Source: Aestuariirhabdus haliotis
GTDB taxonomy: Bacteria > Pseudomonadota > Gammaproteobacteria > Pseudomonadales > Aestuariirhabdaceae
DNA: 64,000 bases
Assembly: GCF_023509475.1 (NCBI RefSeq)
Contig: NZ_JAKSDZ010000002.1
Location: 186,001-250,000 of the forward strand
Reading direction: 5' to 3'
The notes beneath the pieces were generated by a model. That model was given only the letters and a program-made list of their open reading frames with translations, was not told the DNA's origin and did no database searches. This document shows positions 8,377 through 20,134 of the stretch, one piece after another. Each line of letters begins with the position of its first letter. The stretch's first letter is position 1. A program made the position numbers and the translations under genes.

Positions 8377-10278
8377 TCAGTTGCTCAACTCAAGCAACAG
8401 CTTGTTGAGACGCTGCACATAACCTGCAGGATCCTTCAAGCTTCCACCCTCTGCAAGGTTGGCCTGATCAAAGAGCACGGCCGTCAAGTCATTGAAACGG
8501 TCCATATCGCTCTCGTTGGCCAGCTTTTGCACCAATGGATGCTCTGGATTCAGTTCAAAACTCGGCTTGCTGTCAGGTACTGCTTGTCCCGCTGATTCCA
8601 GCACACGCCGCATCTGTGCTCCCATATCCATTTCGCCCACAACCAGACAGGCCGGCGAATCGGTCAAACGATGGGTAATACGCACTTCTTCGACCTTATC
8701 CTTAAGCACCTCAGTGACACGCTCAACCAGATCCTTGTACTCTTCAGCTACTTTTTCTTGCAGTTTCTTGTCCTCTTCGGAATCGAGCTCCCCTAGATCC
8801 AGAGCACCTTTAGCAACGCTAACCAACTGCTTGCCATCAAATTCCATCAGATGCTGCATCAACCACTCGTCAATGCGATCGTAAAGGACGACAACTTCAA
8901 TTCCCTTCTTACGGAAAATCTCCAGGTGAGGGCTACTCTTCGCTGCCGCATAGCTATCACCGGCAATGAAATAGATCTTGTCCTGACCTTCAGCCATGCG
9001 CGAAACATAGTCATCAAGGGAAACCTTCTGCTCTTCGGAATCTTCATGGGTTGAAGCAAAGCGCAACAGCTTGGCAATCTTTTCCTTGTTTGCGTAGTCT
9101 TCCGCCGGGCCCTCTTTCAGTACCTGACCAAACTCACTCCAGAAACTTGCGTACTTTTCAGGTTCTTTTTTAGCCAACTTACCCAGCATGTCCAGTACGC
9201 GTTTGGTCAGCGCGCCGCGCATGGTATCGATGGCAGGATCCTTTTGCAGAATTTCGCGAGAAACGTTAAGGGACAAATCATTGGAGTCGACTACGCCCTT
9301 GATAAAGCGCAGATAAAGAGGCAGAAACTGCTCGGCTTCATCCATGATAAATACGCGTTGAACGTACAGCTTAAGCCCACGCGGGATGTCACGATTCCAT
9401 AAATCATAAGGTGCTCGAGCAGGGATATAGAGCAAACTGGTGTAATCGAGCTTGCCTTCCACCTTGTTGTGACTCCAGCTCAGCGGATCCTCGAAGTCAT
9501 GACTGACATGCTTGTAGAACTCTTGGTACTCCTCATCATTGAGTTCCGTACGAGGACGGGTCCAGAGAGCCGTAGCCGAATTGACGGTTTCCTCTTCCGC
9601 AGCCTTTACCTCGGTTTCATCTTCGCTTGGCAGCTCTTCCTTAATCATAATAACCGGTACGGCAATATGATCAGAGTACTTACGAATAACGTTTCGTAGA
9701 CGGTGGCCATCGGCATATTCGGTACAATCGGACTTTAGATGCAAGGTAATTTCGGTGCCCCGACGGTCACGATCAGCGGACTCTATGGTGAAATCCCCCT
9801 CTCCAGCAGACTCCCAACGAACCGCTTCAGCTTCACCGGCCCGGCGGCTGACAACAGTAACTCGATCCGCCACGATAAAGGCAGAATAGAAACCAACACC
9901 AAATTGACCGATCAGGTGGGCATCTTGCTTTTGATCACCGGTCAACGACTGCAGAAACTGGGAAGTTCCCGACTTGGCGATAGTCCCCAGATTATCAATC
10001 AACTCCTGACGATTCATACCAATACCGTTATCGGCAATCGTTAAGGTATTCGCCTCGGCATCATGACTGATACGAATGGCCAATTCAGTGTCAGACTCAA
10101 GAAGCTCACTGCTAGACAGGGCCTCAAACCGCAGCTTGTCTACCGCGTCAGAGGCATTGGAAATCAGCTCCCGCAGGAAGATCTCCTTGTTGGAATACAG
10201 CGAATGAATCATCAGGTGAAGCAGCTGCTTCACTTCAGTCTGAAAGCCTAGAGTCTCTTTTTGGGTTTCTGTCGTCAT
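8377..10278 (-). CDS. htpG: Molecular chaperone HtpG (Hsp90)
   Basis: 633 residues, the normal bacterial Hsp90 length. The N-terminal GHKL ATPase shows the conserved segments: [12 protein letters not shown] (~35-46), DNGIGM, and [11 protein letters not shown]. The middle and C-terminal dimerisation domains follow without interruption; a central acidic insert (~220-232) takes the place of the eukaryotic charged linker. Acts as a cytosolic ATP-dependent foldase with DnaK. Single-gene unit with its own heat-shock promoter 71-99 bp upstream and a hairpin terminator. Confidence 0.98.
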   Translation of the reverse strand: MTTETQKETLGFQTEVKQLLHLMIHSLYSNKEIFLRELISNASDAVDKLRFEALSSSELLESDTELAIRISHDAEANTLTIADNGIGMNRQELIDNLGTIAKSGTSQFLQSLTGDQKQDAHLIGQFGVGFYSAFIVADRVTVVSRRAGEAEAVRWESAGEGDFTIESADRDRRGTEITLHLKSDCTEYADGHRLRNVIRKYSDHIAVPVIMIKEELPSEDETEVKAAEEETVNSATALWTRPRTELNDEEYQEFYKHVSHDFEDPLSWSHNKVEGKLDYTSLLYIPARAPYDLWNRDIPRGLKLYVQRVFIMDEAEQFLPLYLRFIKGVVDSNDLSLNVSREILQKDPAIDTMRGALTKRVLDMLGKLAKKEPEKYASFWSEFGQVLKEGPAEDYANKEKIAKLLRFASTHEDSEEQKVSLDDYVSRMAEGQDKIYFIAGDSYAAAKSSPHLEIFRKKGIEVVVLYDRIDEWLMQHLMEFDGKQLVSVAKGALDLGELDSEEDKKLQEKVAEEYKDLVERVTEVLKDKVEEVRITHRLTDSPACLVVGEMDMGAQMRRVLESAGQAVPDSKPSFELNPEHPLVQKLANESDMDRFNDLTAVLFDQANLAEGGSLKDPAGYVQRLNKLLLELSN

Positions 10279-10315
10279 TGTTATGCCTGAAAATCAGTTG
10301 ATCAAAAGGAATTCG

Positions 10316-10334
10316 GGTGAAACGAGGTTTCACC
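10316..10334 (-). promoter_or_regulatory. Stem-loop in the htpG leader
   Basis: A perfect 8-bp dyad GGTGAAAC / GTTTCACC with a 3-nt loop (10316-10323 / 10327-10334). It falls inside the ~64-nt untranslated leader expected from the sigma-32 promoter at 10349-10377. It could affect mRNA stability or heat-dependent translation, but it does not cover the start codon. Function unproven. Confidence 0.4.
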
Positions 10335-10348
10335 GACGTTAGCAAGCT

Positions 10349-10377
10349 AGATGGGGGTGGGTGGCCCTCTTTTCAAG
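10349..10377 (-). promoter_or_regulatory. Sigma-32 (RpoH) heat-shock promoter of htpG
   Basis: Read on the minus strand, CTTGAAA (10377-10371) is followed after 14 bp by CCCCATCT (10356-10349). This matches the sigma-32 consensus CTTGAAA-N13-15-CCCCATNT completely. It lies in the 124-bp gap between the DUF599 gene and htpG, with an expected start near 10342, about 64 nt before the htpG ATG. Confidence 0.85.
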
Positions 10378-10402
10378 GGCAAGATTAGCAAGCAGACAGG
10401 TT

Positions 10403-11101
10403 TTACTTTGATGGGCTTAACATCATCTCTTTCAATACCCGGGAATGAAATTCCCGATAGTAAAGAATCACCACCACCAGCGCGGTGGCCCCGATAAACA
10501 ACCAGGGAGAAATCACCCAAGCCAAGGTGGCCAAACCAAAGTAATAGGCTCGTAAGCCATAGTTAAAGTGCGCTGCCGCAATCGAAAGGATATTGGCAAG
10601 GCGGCTGGCATAGGCGGCTCGCTCGGTCTCAGCCAGTTCTTCATCAAACAAGGGCGCGCCACCCATTAATACCGAAGCGAAATTATAGACTCGCAGGCTC
10701 CAGGTGAAGGTAAAAAAGGCGTAGACAAAAATAACAATCATCACCAGGATCTTGAGTTCCCATGATTGTCTTGAGGTCACTTCCGTAAAAGGCAAGTCTG
10801 ATAACACCAGCATGCCGCTGCCCGGGGCATTCAAAAGCGTTAACAGGCCCGCCAGCACCAGAATGGAGGTTGAGGCAAAAAAGGAAACATTTCGCTCAAG
10901 GTTTGCAATGATGCCATTATCAGCAATTCGATTTTCCCGCCTTAACAGACTTCGCATCCAATCACCTCGGTACAAATGAAGCACACTGGCAAGACAGGGG
11001 TTGCCCTTGGCTAAGTAATTCGCGACCAGGCTGTAACCAAGCCAGGTTACGAGCAAAAAACCGACCGCCAGTCCATCTACCCAATAACCTGTCACATCCA
11101 C
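10403..11101 (-). CDS. DUF599 membrane protein
   Basis: 232 residues with several hydrophobic segments (approximately residues 7-28, 75-95, 115-140, 190-222), so an inner-membrane protein. An N-terminal D-x-x-G-Y-W motif and the central YNFASVLMGGAP stretch fit the DUF599 family, whose function is unknown. It is the downstream member of a two-gene unit with the UbiA-type gene (26-bp gap) and ends just before the htpG promoter. Confidence 0.8.
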   Translation of the reverse strand: MDVTGYWVDGLAVGFLLVTWLGYSLVANYLAKGNPCLASVLHLYRGDWMRSLLRRENRIADNGIIANLERNVSFFASTSILVLAGLLTLLNAPGSGMLVLSDLPFTEVTSRQSWELKILVMIVIFVYAFFTFTWSLRVYNFASVLMGGAPLFDEELAETERAAYASRLANILSIAAAHFNYGLRAYYFGLATLAWVISPWLFIGATALVVVILYYREFHSRVLKEMMLSPSK

Positions 11102-11127
11102 TCCCTCGTAAATTCAACCCTAATAAA

Positions 11128-12006
11128 CTAAATAGCTGCTGCTTGCACGGTCAACAGATAGCCAATGCCAAACACTAAAAAAAATCGACCCGTAAACGGA
11201 GGCAACAAAGCCCCTCCACAATCCTCTGCTCTTACTCGGCGAAGCAGAAACAGAGCCACAACCAACGAAGGCAGAAGCCAATAAAGCTGGTCAATCAAAC
11301 TCAATATAGCAAGGTAACCGCAGAACAAATAGCAACTCAATAACAGAGCCACATAGAGCCACCGCGAACACCCAAGACCAAGTCGTACCGTTAGCGTTTG
11401 CAGGACTTGCTGGCGGTCCTCATTAATGTCACGAAGCTCATTACTTAACAGCAATAATGATGAGAGGATAGCAATGGGGACAGAAAGCCAGATTACCTTA
11501 GTAGCGAGACTAGCGGTCATACCATAGTAGGCACCCAGTACCAACAGCACACCGGTAAACCAGAACACCAAGACAACACCCAAGCCTCGACGCTTATAGT
11601 TAACCGGCTCTGCCGTGTAATAAAATCCACCCAGAAAACCCAACACACAGAGTAACAACAACCCCAGGTCTGTTTTTATGGTTAGCCACAGGCCAATCGC
11701 TGAAGCCGCGACGCCACACAGAATTCCGATACGGGTGTTACGCGTAATCGCCGCCAATACCTGTGTCGTTACTTCATCCGTTTCTGTTTCGGCCCTCTTC
11801 CAATATGATTTATCACCATGATCGTTAATCAGGTTTGTGGTCGCTTGTGCGAGCAGTGCTGCGACAATAATCAAACTACTGCGTAACCAATCGTGATAAC
11901 CCTCCTGATTTGCAATCAGAACACCGAGGCTACTGGCGATTAGGGCAACACTAAAAGAAAACGGGCGCAGCGCCCTGAAAAAGCTGTATTTACGAGAATC
12001 TATCAC
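11128..12006 (-). CDS. UbiA-family prenyltransferase (MenA-like)
   Basis: 292 residues, polytopic. UbiA-type enzymes transfer a polyprenyl chain to an aromatic or quinone precursor in the membrane. The first aspartate-rich motif is NLINDHGD (~58-65); the second is NELRDINED (~195-203). Both are expected for Mg-diphosphate binding. The pattern with YYTAEPVNYKRRGLG resembles MenA-like 1,4-dihydroxy-2-naphthoate prenyltransferases, but no other menaquinone gene is nearby, so the substrate is left open. Operon with the DUF599 gene. Confidence 0.8.
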   Translation of the reverse strand: MIDSRKYSFFRALRPFSFSVALIASSLGVLIANQEGYHDWLRSSLIIVAALLAQATTNLINDHGDKSYWKRAETETDEVTTQVLAAITRNTRIGILCGVAASAIGLWLTIKTDLGLLLLCVLGFLGGFYYTAEPVNYKRRGLGVVLVFWFTGVLLVLGAYYGMTASLATKVIWLSVPIAILSSLLLLSNELRDINEDRQQVLQTLTVRLGLGCSRWLYVALLLSCYLFCGYLAILSLIDQLYWLLPSLVVALFLLRRVRAEDCGGALLPPFTGRFFLVFGIGYLLTVQAAAI

Positions 12007-12055
12007 ACTATAAATCCATGACTATTCAGCCGCTCCATCATACCCAGCAGACACA

Positions 12056-12083
12056 AAAAAGGCAGCCCGAAGGCTGCCTTTTT
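12056..12083 (-). terminator. Intrinsic terminator after sucD
   Basis: GGCAGCC-CGAA-GGCTGCC (12061-12078) flanked by A and T runs on both sides. On the minus strand it follows the sucD stop by about 20 bp and ends the long sdh-suc transcript. The symmetrical A/T flanks mean it could work in either direction. Confidence 0.88.
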
Positions 12084-12100
12084 CATTACTGAATGAACGC

Positions 12101-12982
12101 CTACTTGGCAGTCCAGCCAGTAATTTCTGCTAAAGCACTGCCGATTTCAGCCAGGCTGCGAACGGTCTTGACACCAGCATCTTCCAGCGCGGCAAACTTC
12201 TCATCTGCCGTGCCCTTGCCACCGGAGATAATCGCCCCGGCATGTCCCATACGCTTGCCTTTGGGTGCAGTGACACCAGCAATGTAAGAGACAACAGGCT
12301 TGGTGACATTCGCCTTGATGTAAGCTGCTGCTTCTTCTTCTGCGGTACCACCAATTTCACCGATCATAACGATCGCTTCAGTGGCTGGATCCTTCTGGAA
12401 CATTTCCAGTATGTCGATAAAGTTGGAACCCGGAATAGGGTCTCCGCCGATACCAACACAGGTGGACTGGCCAAAACCGGCATCGGTGGTCTGCTTAACC
12501 GCTTCATAGGTCAAGGTGCCTGAACGAGAAACGATACCCACTTTGCCTGGCAGGTGGATGTGACCCGGCATGATACCGATCTTGCATTCACCAGGGGTGA
12601 TAACGCCCGGGCAGTTGGGCCCGATCAGGCGTACACCCAACTCGTCACACTTGACCTTGCATTCGAGCATATCCAGAGTAGGAATGCCTTCGGTGATGCA
12701 GACGATCAACTTGATACCGCCGTTGGCAGCTTCAAGGATGGAATCCTTACAAAACGGAGCTGGCACATAAATAACAGAAGCATCGGCACCCGTTGCAGCA
12801 ACGGCTTCGGAGACGGTATTAAAAACCGGCAAACCCAGGTGGGTTTGACCGCCTTTACCCGGCGTTACACCACCTACCATCTGCGTACCATATTCAATGG
12901 CCTGCTCTGAGTGGAACGTACCCTGCGCGCCAGTAAAGCCCTGGCAGATCACCTTGGTGTCTTTGTTAATCAATACGCTCAT
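12101..12982 (-). CDS. sucD: Succinyl-CoA synthetase, alpha subunit
   Basis: 293 residues. With SucC, converts succinyl-CoA to succinate with formation of a nucleoside triphosphate. The N-terminal CoA-binding Rossmann domain starts with [12 protein letters not shown], and the phosphorylated His is in [13 protein letters not shown]. The start codon overlaps the sucC stop by one base (TAATG), giving tight coupling and equal subunit amounts. It is the last gene of the sdhCDAB-sucAB-lpd-sucCD block and is followed by the hairpin at 12056-12083. Confidence 0.98.
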   Translation of the reverse strand: MSVLINKDTKVICQGFTGAQGTFHSEQAIEYGTQMVGGVTPGKGGQTHLGLPVFNTVSEAVAATGADASVIYVPAPFCKDSILEAANGGIKLIVCITEGIPTLDMLECKVKCDELGVRLIGPNCPGVITPGECKIGIMPGHIHLPGKVGIVSRSGTLTYEAVKQTTDAGFGQSTCVGIGGDPIPGSNFIDILEMFQKDPATEAIVMIGEIGGTAEEEAAAYIKANVTKPVVSYIAGVTAPKGKRMGHAGAIISGGKGTADEKFAALEDAGVKTVRSLAEIGSALAEITGWTAK

Positions 12983-14148
12983 TACTTGCCCTCCGCAGCT
13001 TTCACTACTTGCTGAGCCGCATCGGTCAGGCTGGTAGCCGCGATGATGTCCAGACCACTGTCCGCCAGAACCTGGGATCCCAGTTCAGCGTTGTTACCCT
13101 CCAGGCGAACCACCACGGGTACCTGTACGCCCACTTCTTTCACAGCACCGATGATGCCTTCGGCAATCAGGTCACAACGTACAATGCCACCAAAGATATT
13201 CACCAGCACGGCTTTCACGTTGTCATCAGAAAGAATGATTTTGAACGCTTCGGTGACGCGTTCCTTGGTTGCACCACCACCTACGTCGAGGAAGTTAGCA
13301 GGAAAACCGCCATGTAAGGCAACGATATCCATGGTTCCCATGGCCAGGCCTGCACCGTTAACCATGCAACCGATGGTGCCATCGAGCGCAACGTAGTTCA
13401 GTTCCCACTGAGCCGCATGCGCTTCACGCTCATCTTCCTGGCTAGGATCATTCATTTCACGAACCTGAGCCTGACGATAAAGCGCATTACCATCGACACC
13501 CAGCTTGGCGTCGAGGCAGTGCAGATTGCCTTCGTCAGTAATGACCAAAGGGTTAATCTCGATCAGGGCAAGATCCTTGTCCTGGAACAGCTTGGCCAGC
13601 CCCAGGAAAATCTTGGTGAACTGCTTGACCTGATCGTTATTAAGACCCAGCTTGAAGCCCAACTCACGGCCCTGATAAGGCTGAGCGCCGACCAATGGGT
13701 CGATTTCAGTCTTCAGGATTTTCTCCGGAGTTTCTTCCGCAACCGTTTCGATTTCAACACCACCTTCAGTGGATGCCATGAAAACAATACGGCGGGTGGC
13801 GCGGTCAACGACTGCACCCAGATAAAGCTCTTCGGCTATATCGGTGCAAGACTCGACCAGAATTTTACTCACTGGCTGACCATTCTCATCTGTCTGGTAA
13901 GTCACCAGATTTTTACCCAACCAGGTCTGGGCAAAGTCACGAATGTCATCCTTGGAATCGACCAGCTTAACACCGCCAGCCTTACCCCGGCCGCCGGCGT
14001 GTACCTGCGCCTTGACTACCCATTTATCACCACCGATACGATCCGCCGCTTGTGCCGCTTCCTCGGGTGTATCGCAGGCATAGCCCTTGGATACAGGCAA
14101 CCCATACTCGGCAAATAACTGTTTGCCCTGATACTCATGAAGGTTCAT
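12982..14148 (-). CDS. sucC: Succinyl-CoA synthetase, beta subunit
   Basis: 388 residues, the usual size. The N-terminal ATP-grasp domain begins [11 protein letters not shown] and has the glycine-rich [13 protein letters not shown] nucleotide loop. The C-terminal CoA-ligase domain contains [11 protein letters not shown] and FGGIVRCD. Forms the alpha2beta2 or alpha-beta enzyme with SucD. A 171-bp gap rich in dyads separates it from lpd, so it may have its own control point. Confidence 0.98.
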   Translation of the reverse strand: MNLHEYQGKQLFAEYGLPVSKGYACDTPEEAAQAADRIGGDKWVVKAQVHAGGRGKAGGVKLVDSKDDIRDFAQTWLGKNLVTYQTDENGQPVSKILVESCTDIAEELYLGAVVDRATRRIVFMASTEGGVEIETVAEETPEKILKTEIDPLVGAQPYQGRELGFKLGLNNDQVKQFTKIFLGLAKLFQDKDLALIEINPLVITDEGNLHCLDAKLGVDGNALYRQAQVREMNDPSQEDEREAHAAQWELNYVALDGTIGCMVNGAGLAMGTMDIVALHGGFPANFLDVGGGATKERVTEAFKIILSDDNVKAVLVNIFGGIVRCDLIAEGIIGAVKEVGVQVPVVVRLEGNNAELGSQVLADSGLDIIAATSLTDAAQQVVKAAEGK

Positions 14149-14168
14149 GCTCGTTTTACCGTTGCAAT

Positions 14169-14275
14169 GTGCGCCAGGCGCACCGTTCTGACCTCAATAA
14201 CATCCTGACCTTCGTCAATCTGCTATCCCTAGAGCGGACCAGGTCCGCAAATTTTCTGACCGCAGCCAAGGCTGC
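14169..14275. repeat. Three compact dyads in the lpd-sucC gap
   Basis: Three short perfect inverted repeats: GTGCGCC-A-GGCGCAC at 14169-14183, GCGGACC-A-GGTCCGC at 14234-14248, and GCAGCC-AA-GGCTGC at 14262-14275. The first two share the same design, a 15-base dyad centred on CCAGG. None is followed by a T run on the minus strand, so they are not intrinsic terminators. They could be mRNA-stabilising or processing hairpins or protein sites. Confidence 0.6.
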
Positions 14276-14319
14276 AATCCTGAGACAGGTTCCGAAGAAC
14301 TTGCCTCTGAATCTGAACT

Positions 14320-15777
<1,458 letters not shown>

Positions 15778-15825
15778 CTAAATTCGTGTTGAAAAAATCC
15801 GCTGAAACCCATAATGATTGACGGG

Positions 15826-17028
15826 TTAAATCTCCAGCAGGAACCTGGCGGGATCTTCGAGCAGATCCTTGATAGTTACCAGAAATGTCACCGCTTCCTT
15901 GCCGTCGAGCAATCGGTGGTCGTAGGAAAGAGCCAGGTACATCATTGGCAGGATTTCGACCTTACCATTGACCGCCATCGGGCGTTCCTGAATCTTATGC
16001 ATACCCAAAATGGCTGACTGGGGCATGTTCAGGATGGGTGTCGAAAGCAAAGAACCAAAAACACCACCATTGGAAATGGTAAAGGTGCCGCCGGTCATAT
16101 CTTCAATACCCAGCTTACCATCACGAGCTTTCAGGCCATATTCACGAATGCTCGATTCAATATTAGCCAATCCCATATTATCGGTGTCGCGCAATACAGG
16201 CACGACCAGCCCACGATCGGATGAGACCGCAACGCCAATATCCTGATAACCATGATAAACCACATCGTTGCCATCGATGGATGCATTAACAATGGGCTGA
16301 CGCTTGAGGGCTTCGACACAGGCTTTGACAAAGAAGCCCATAAAGCCCATGCGAACACCATGCTTCTTCTCGAACAGGTCCTTGTACTGGGCACGAAGCT
16401 CCATCACAGGCTTCATGTTGACCTCATTGAAGGTGGTCAACATCGCTGTCATCTGTTGTGCTTCGACCAGACGCTCGGCAACACGTTTGCGCAAACGAGT
16501 CATCGGCACACGCTTTTCAACACGCTCGCCCGTAAATACCGGAGTACTAGCATCCACTTTGGCAACCGGAGCGGTGGCTGCTGGTTGTTGACCGGCCTGC
16601 TCGGCGGCTTTCAGTGCGTCTTCTTTAGTGACTCGACCACCTTTACCGGTACCGGCAATCTGGCTGGGATCGAGACCTTTTTCATCGGCGATCTTACGTG
16701 CCGCCGGGCTTAAAATCGCTTCCTGTGCAGGAGCAGCCTGTGCAGCTGGAGCTTCGGCGGCCGGAGCGGCTGGGGCAGCCGTAGCCGCCGCGCCCGCTTC
16801 AAAGATAGCAATCAGCTCTTCACTCAAAACCGTCTCGCCTTCGGCTTTGACGATCTCTTTAAGCACACCGTCATTGGGGGCCAACACCTCAAGAACGACT
16901 TTATCCGTTTCGATGTCGGCCAACAGATCATCTCGAGCTACCGCTTCCCCTGGCTGCTTGTGCCAGGTAGCGATGGTTCCGTCGGCGACCGACTCAGGAA
17001 AACTTGGGGCTTTGATTTCAGTACTCAT
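15826..17028 (-). CDS. sucB: Dihydrolipoyllysine succinyltransferase (E2 of 2-oxoglutarate dehydrogenase)
   Basis: 400 residues in the classical order. The lipoyl domain (~1-75) has the modified Lys43 in IETDKVV; then an Ala/Pro-rich linker (~80-102), a peripheral-subunit-binding domain (~106-140, [18 protein letters not shown]), a second linker, and the catalytic acyltransferase domain ending in [11 protein letters not shown] with the active-site His. Transfers the succinyl group from lipoate to CoA. It follows sucA after 47 bp. Confidence 0.97.
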   Translation of the reverse strand: MSTEIKAPSFPESVADGTIATWHKQPGEAVARDDLLADIETDKVVLEVLAPNDGVLKEIVKAEGETVLSEELIAIFEAGAAATAAPAAPAAEAPAAQAAPAQEAILSPAARKIADEKGLDPSQIAGTGKGGRVTKEDALKAAEQAGQQPAATAPVAKVDASTPVFTGERVEKRVPMTRLRKRVAERLVEAQQMTAMLTTFNEVNMKPVMELRAQYKDLFEKKHGVRMGFMGFFVKACVEALKRQPIVNASIDGNDVVYHGYQDIGVAVSSDRGLVVPVLRDTDNMGLANIESSIREYGLKARDGKLGIEDMTGGTFTISNGGVFGSLLSTPILNMPQSAILGMHKIQERPMAVNGKVEILPMMYLALSYDHRLLDGKEAVTFLVTIKDLLEDPARFLLEI

Positions 17029-17075
17029 TTGTTAGGTTCCTATAACCGCTTCTTTCAGGGTTGCTCTAATTGGGC

Positions 17076-19919
17076 TCACAGGGTGAAGGCATCATTGACC
17101 AGCTTCTCTTGCTGTTCGACGTGGGTGGACATATACCCACACGCCGGAGCAGCGGAAGCGTCTCGCCCTGCATATTTAAGGTGGTATTGAAGGTCTTTTC
17201 CTGGCACATGCTCGGCGATGGCTCGGCGCATGTGGTGTTGACTCGAGTACCAGGCGCCCTGATTCATCGGTTCTTCCTGACACCAGACAACCGACTCCAG
17301 ATTTTTGTAAGGTGCAAGTGCTGCCATCAGGTCCTCGTGGGGGAACGGATAGAGCTGCTCAATACGCAGTATAGCGGCATTATCAAGCTCGTCATTACGA
17401 CGTTTCTCCAATAGGTCGTAGTAGACCTTACCACTGCACATTATGACCCGGTTAACCTTAGCAGGGTCCTGCTCATCGACCTCAGGAATCACGGTCTGGA
17501 AGCTGCCTTCGGCCAAGTCCTCAATAGTAGAAATGGCCATCTTGTGACGCAGCAAGCTCTTCGGGGTCATCACAATTAAGGGCTTACGCAGAGGCCGCAG
17601 CTGTTGGCGACGTAGCATATGGTAGACCTGAGCGGGAGTGGTCGGCACGCACACCTGAATATTATGCTCGGCACAGAGCTGCAGATAACGCTCTAACCTG
17701 GCGGAAGAGTGTTCAGGCCCCTGCCCTTCATAACCGTGTGGCAGCAGCATGGTCAGGCCGCACAGACGCCCCCACTTATGCTCGCCACTGGTAATAAACT
17801 GATCAATCACCACCTGAGCGCCGTTGGCAAAATCACCAAACTGGGCCTCCCAAATAACCAATGCTCCCGGAGTGGTGGTGGAATAACCATATTCAAAGGC
17901 CAACACGGCTTCTTCGGACAAGAAGGAATCGTAAATATCGATTTGCGGCTGGTCATCCGCAAGATGAGCCAATGGCATGTAAGCCACACCATCTTTCTGA
18001 TTATGCAGCACGGCATGGCGGTGAGAGAAGGTTCCACGCCCGACGTCCTGACCCGTCATACGTACCTGGTTACCCTCATCGAGCAAGGTCGCATAGGCCA
18101 TGGTCTCGGCAAAGCCCCAGTTAAGCGGCAAAGCGCCCGCGGCCATTTTGCGGCGGTCTTCAATAATCTTACCAACCTGGCGCTGAAGAACCACACCTTC
18201 AGGAATTTCATTAAGCTGGTGTGCCAGCTCCTGCAGGCGACGCAGGTCAAACCTCGTGTCGCACTCGGCGGTCCATTCATGGCCCAGATAAGGTTCCCAG
18301 TCAACGAAGAGTTCTGTATTGGGCTTCTTGACCAGGCTTTTCACCACGTGCTGACCATCATCCAGCGCATTGCGGTATTCGTTCGCCATGTTCTGATCGT
18401 CTTCAGAGGTAATCACCCCTTCAGCGATCAGCTGTTCAACATAAATTGTGCGACTGGTTTTCTGCTGTTTGATCTGCTGATACATCAGCGGTTGTGTGCC
18501 TGAAGGCTCATCCGCCTCGTTGTGGCCACGGCGACGATAGCAGACCAGGTCAATAACAACGTCCTTATTGAACTCCATGCGGTAATCAACCGCCATCTTG
18601 GCCGCAAAGAACACCGCTTCAGGGTCATCCCCATTGACGTGCAAAATCGGCGCGTCAACAATCTTGGCAACGTCGGTGCAATATTCGGTTGACCGAGTGT
18701 CTTCAGGTTTGCTGGTCGTAAAGCCAACCTGGTTGTTGATGATTACATGGATGGTGCCGCCGGTTTTGTAGGCACGTGTCTGGGACATCTGCAATGTCTC
18801 CATCACAACACCCTGCCCGGCAAAGGCCGAGTCACCGTGAATCGCGATGGGCACAACCTGTACCCGCTCACTGTCCTTGCGTCGATCCTGACGAGCTCGT
18901 ACAGACCCTTCGACAACGGGAGAGACAATTTCAAGGTGCGACGGGTTAAAGGACAGCGCCAGGTGCAACTCGCCACCCGGGGTCATCACATTGGAGGAGA
19001 AACCCTGGTGATACTTCACATCACCGGACCCCATCTCATGCAATTTCTTACCTTCAAACTCATCAAACAGATCAGCTGGGTTCTTACCCAACGTATTGAC
19101 GAGTACGTTCAGGCGGCCACGGTGCGCCATGCCGATACAAATTTCCCGGGTGCCATAGGAACCACTACGTTGAATAATCTCATCCAACATGGGGATCAGG
19201 CTTTCTCCGCCCTCAAGGCCGAAACGCTTGGTACCAGGAAACTTTGTGCCAAGGTATTTTTCAAGCCCCTCGGATGCGGTCAAACGCTCCAACAGGTGTA
19301 CTTTGGATTCCGGCGTAATATCGGGGCGTCCACGGACCGATTCCATACGATTTTGGAACCAGCGACGCTCATCCGTGTTGACGATGTGCATAAACTCGGC
19401 GCCGATACTGCCACAATAGGTGTGTTTCAGGTGTTCGAATATCTCACCCAGAGTCGCTTCGTCTTTGCCGATAAACAGCGACCCCGTCTGAAATGGGGTA
19501 TCGAGATCAGCAGCAGAGAGGCCGTGGTATTCAAGCTTAAGGTCTGGAACGGGTTCACGCTGTACAAGGGAAAGCGGATCCAGCTGGGCGTTTTGATGGC
19601 CGCGAACCCTATAGCCGCTGATCAGTCGTAGTACCAGAACCTGCTTCTTCTCATGGTCAGAAGAAACCACAGCGGGATTGACATGCTGGGTACGGTTACG
19701 AGCGAGATAGAGGAAATGTTCCTGAATTGTCGAGTGCGGAACATCTCTGGCCGTCACCCCCTCAATTTGAGGTAACTTTTCAAAGTAATCACGCCACTCT
19801 TCAGGCACCTCATTAGGGTCCCGAATATAGAGTTCGTAGAGTTCTTCTACGTATGCAGCATTGCCACCGGATATATGGGAGGAATCCCACATCCGCTGCA
19901 TCACACCTTCTTGCTTCAC
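17076..19919 (-). CDS. sucA: 2-oxoglutarate dehydrogenase E1 component
   Basis: 947 residues, full length for SucA. Decarboxylates 2-oxoglutarate with thiamine diphosphate. The N-terminal YVEELYELYIRDPNEVP segment is the subunit-binding arm; the ThDP pocket shows HGDSAFAGQG and, about 30 residues later, NNQVGFTTS. The C-terminal transketolase-like half includes FEYGYSTTTPGALVIWEAQFGDF. It starts after a 215-bp gap from sdhB that carries two alternative hairpins. Confidence 0.98.
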   Translation of the reverse strand: MKQEGVMQRMWDSSHISGGNAAYVEELYELYIRDPNEVPEEWRDYFEKLPQIEGVTARDVPHSTIQEHFLYLARNRTQHVNPAVVSSDHEKKQVLVLRLISGYRVRGHQNAQLDPLSLVQREPVPDLKLEYHGLSAADLDTPFQTGSLFIGKDEATLGEIFEHLKHTYCGSIGAEFMHIVNTDERRWFQNRMESVRGRPDITPESKVHLLERLTASEGLEKYLGTKFPGTKRFGLEGGESLIPMLDEIIQRSGSYGTREICIGMAHRGRLNVLVNTLGKNPADLFDEFEGKKLHEMGSGDVKYHQGFSSNVMTPGGELHLALSFNPSHLEIVSPVVEGSVRARQDRRKDSERVQVVPIAIHGDSAFAGQGVVMETLQMSQTRAYKTGGTIHVIINNQVGFTTSKPEDTRSTEYCTDVAKIVDAPILHVNGDDPEAVFFAAKMAVDYRMEFNKDVVIDLVCYRRRGHNEADEPSGTQPLMYQQIKQQKTSRTIYVEQLIAEGVITSEDDQNMANEYRNALDDGQHVVKSLVKKPNTELFVDWEPYLGHEWTAECDTRFDLRRLQELAHQLNEIPEGVVLQRQVGKIIEDRRKMAAGALPLNWGFAETMAYATLLDEGNQVRMTGQDVGRGTFSHRHAVLHNQKDGVAYMPLAHLADDQPQIDIYDSFLSEEAVLAFEYGYSTTTPGALVIWEAQFGDFANGAQVVIDQFITSGEHKWGRLCGLTMLLPHGYEGQGPEHSSARLERYLQLCAEHNIQVCVPTTPAQVYHMLRRQQLRPLRKPLIVMTPKSLLRHKMAISTIEDLAEGSFQTVIPEVDEQDPAKVNRVIMCSGKVYYDLLEKRRNDELDNAAILRIEQLYPFPHEDLMAALAPYKNLESVVWCQEEPMNQGAWYSSQHHMRRAIAEHVPGKDLQYHLKYAGRDASAAPACGYMSTHVEQQEKLVNDAFTL

Positions 19920-20061
19920 AATATTACCCCGTACTCTAGGGACGCTCTGCGTATGGGGCCATACGTTGGACTACAGGTGAAAATTCATCACCTTCCACAG
20001 AACGGACGGTCAAACCGAGCATCCCTTGTTGGTTGTTTTATGTTATTGCCGGACCTTTTGA

Positions 20062-20101
20062 GCCCGGTTATTGCTAACTACCGGGCGTATAGCCCGGTAG
20101 T
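20062..20101 (-). promoter_or_regulatory. Mutually exclusive hairpins in the sdhB-sucA gap
   Basis: A perfect 10-bp dyad ACTACCGGGC / GCCCGGTAGT with a 5-nt loop lies at 20077-20101. Its left arm can instead pair with an upstream copy of GCCCGGT (20062-20068 with 20080-20086, 7 bp, 11-nt loop). Only one can form at a time. There is no T run downstream on the minus strand, so it is not a simple terminator. Candidate for RNA processing or partial attenuation between the sdh and suc halves. Confidence 0.5.
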
Positions 20102-20134
20102 GATATTCCAACGAGTAATCTAGTCTGCGGGTAA

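Noticed and set aside
17709-19631. Long plus-strand open frames opposite sucA (264 and 294 codons)
   Set aside because: They lie fully inside the well-supported sucA gene in antisense, have no ribosome site or family motif, and are explained by codon bias of sucA.
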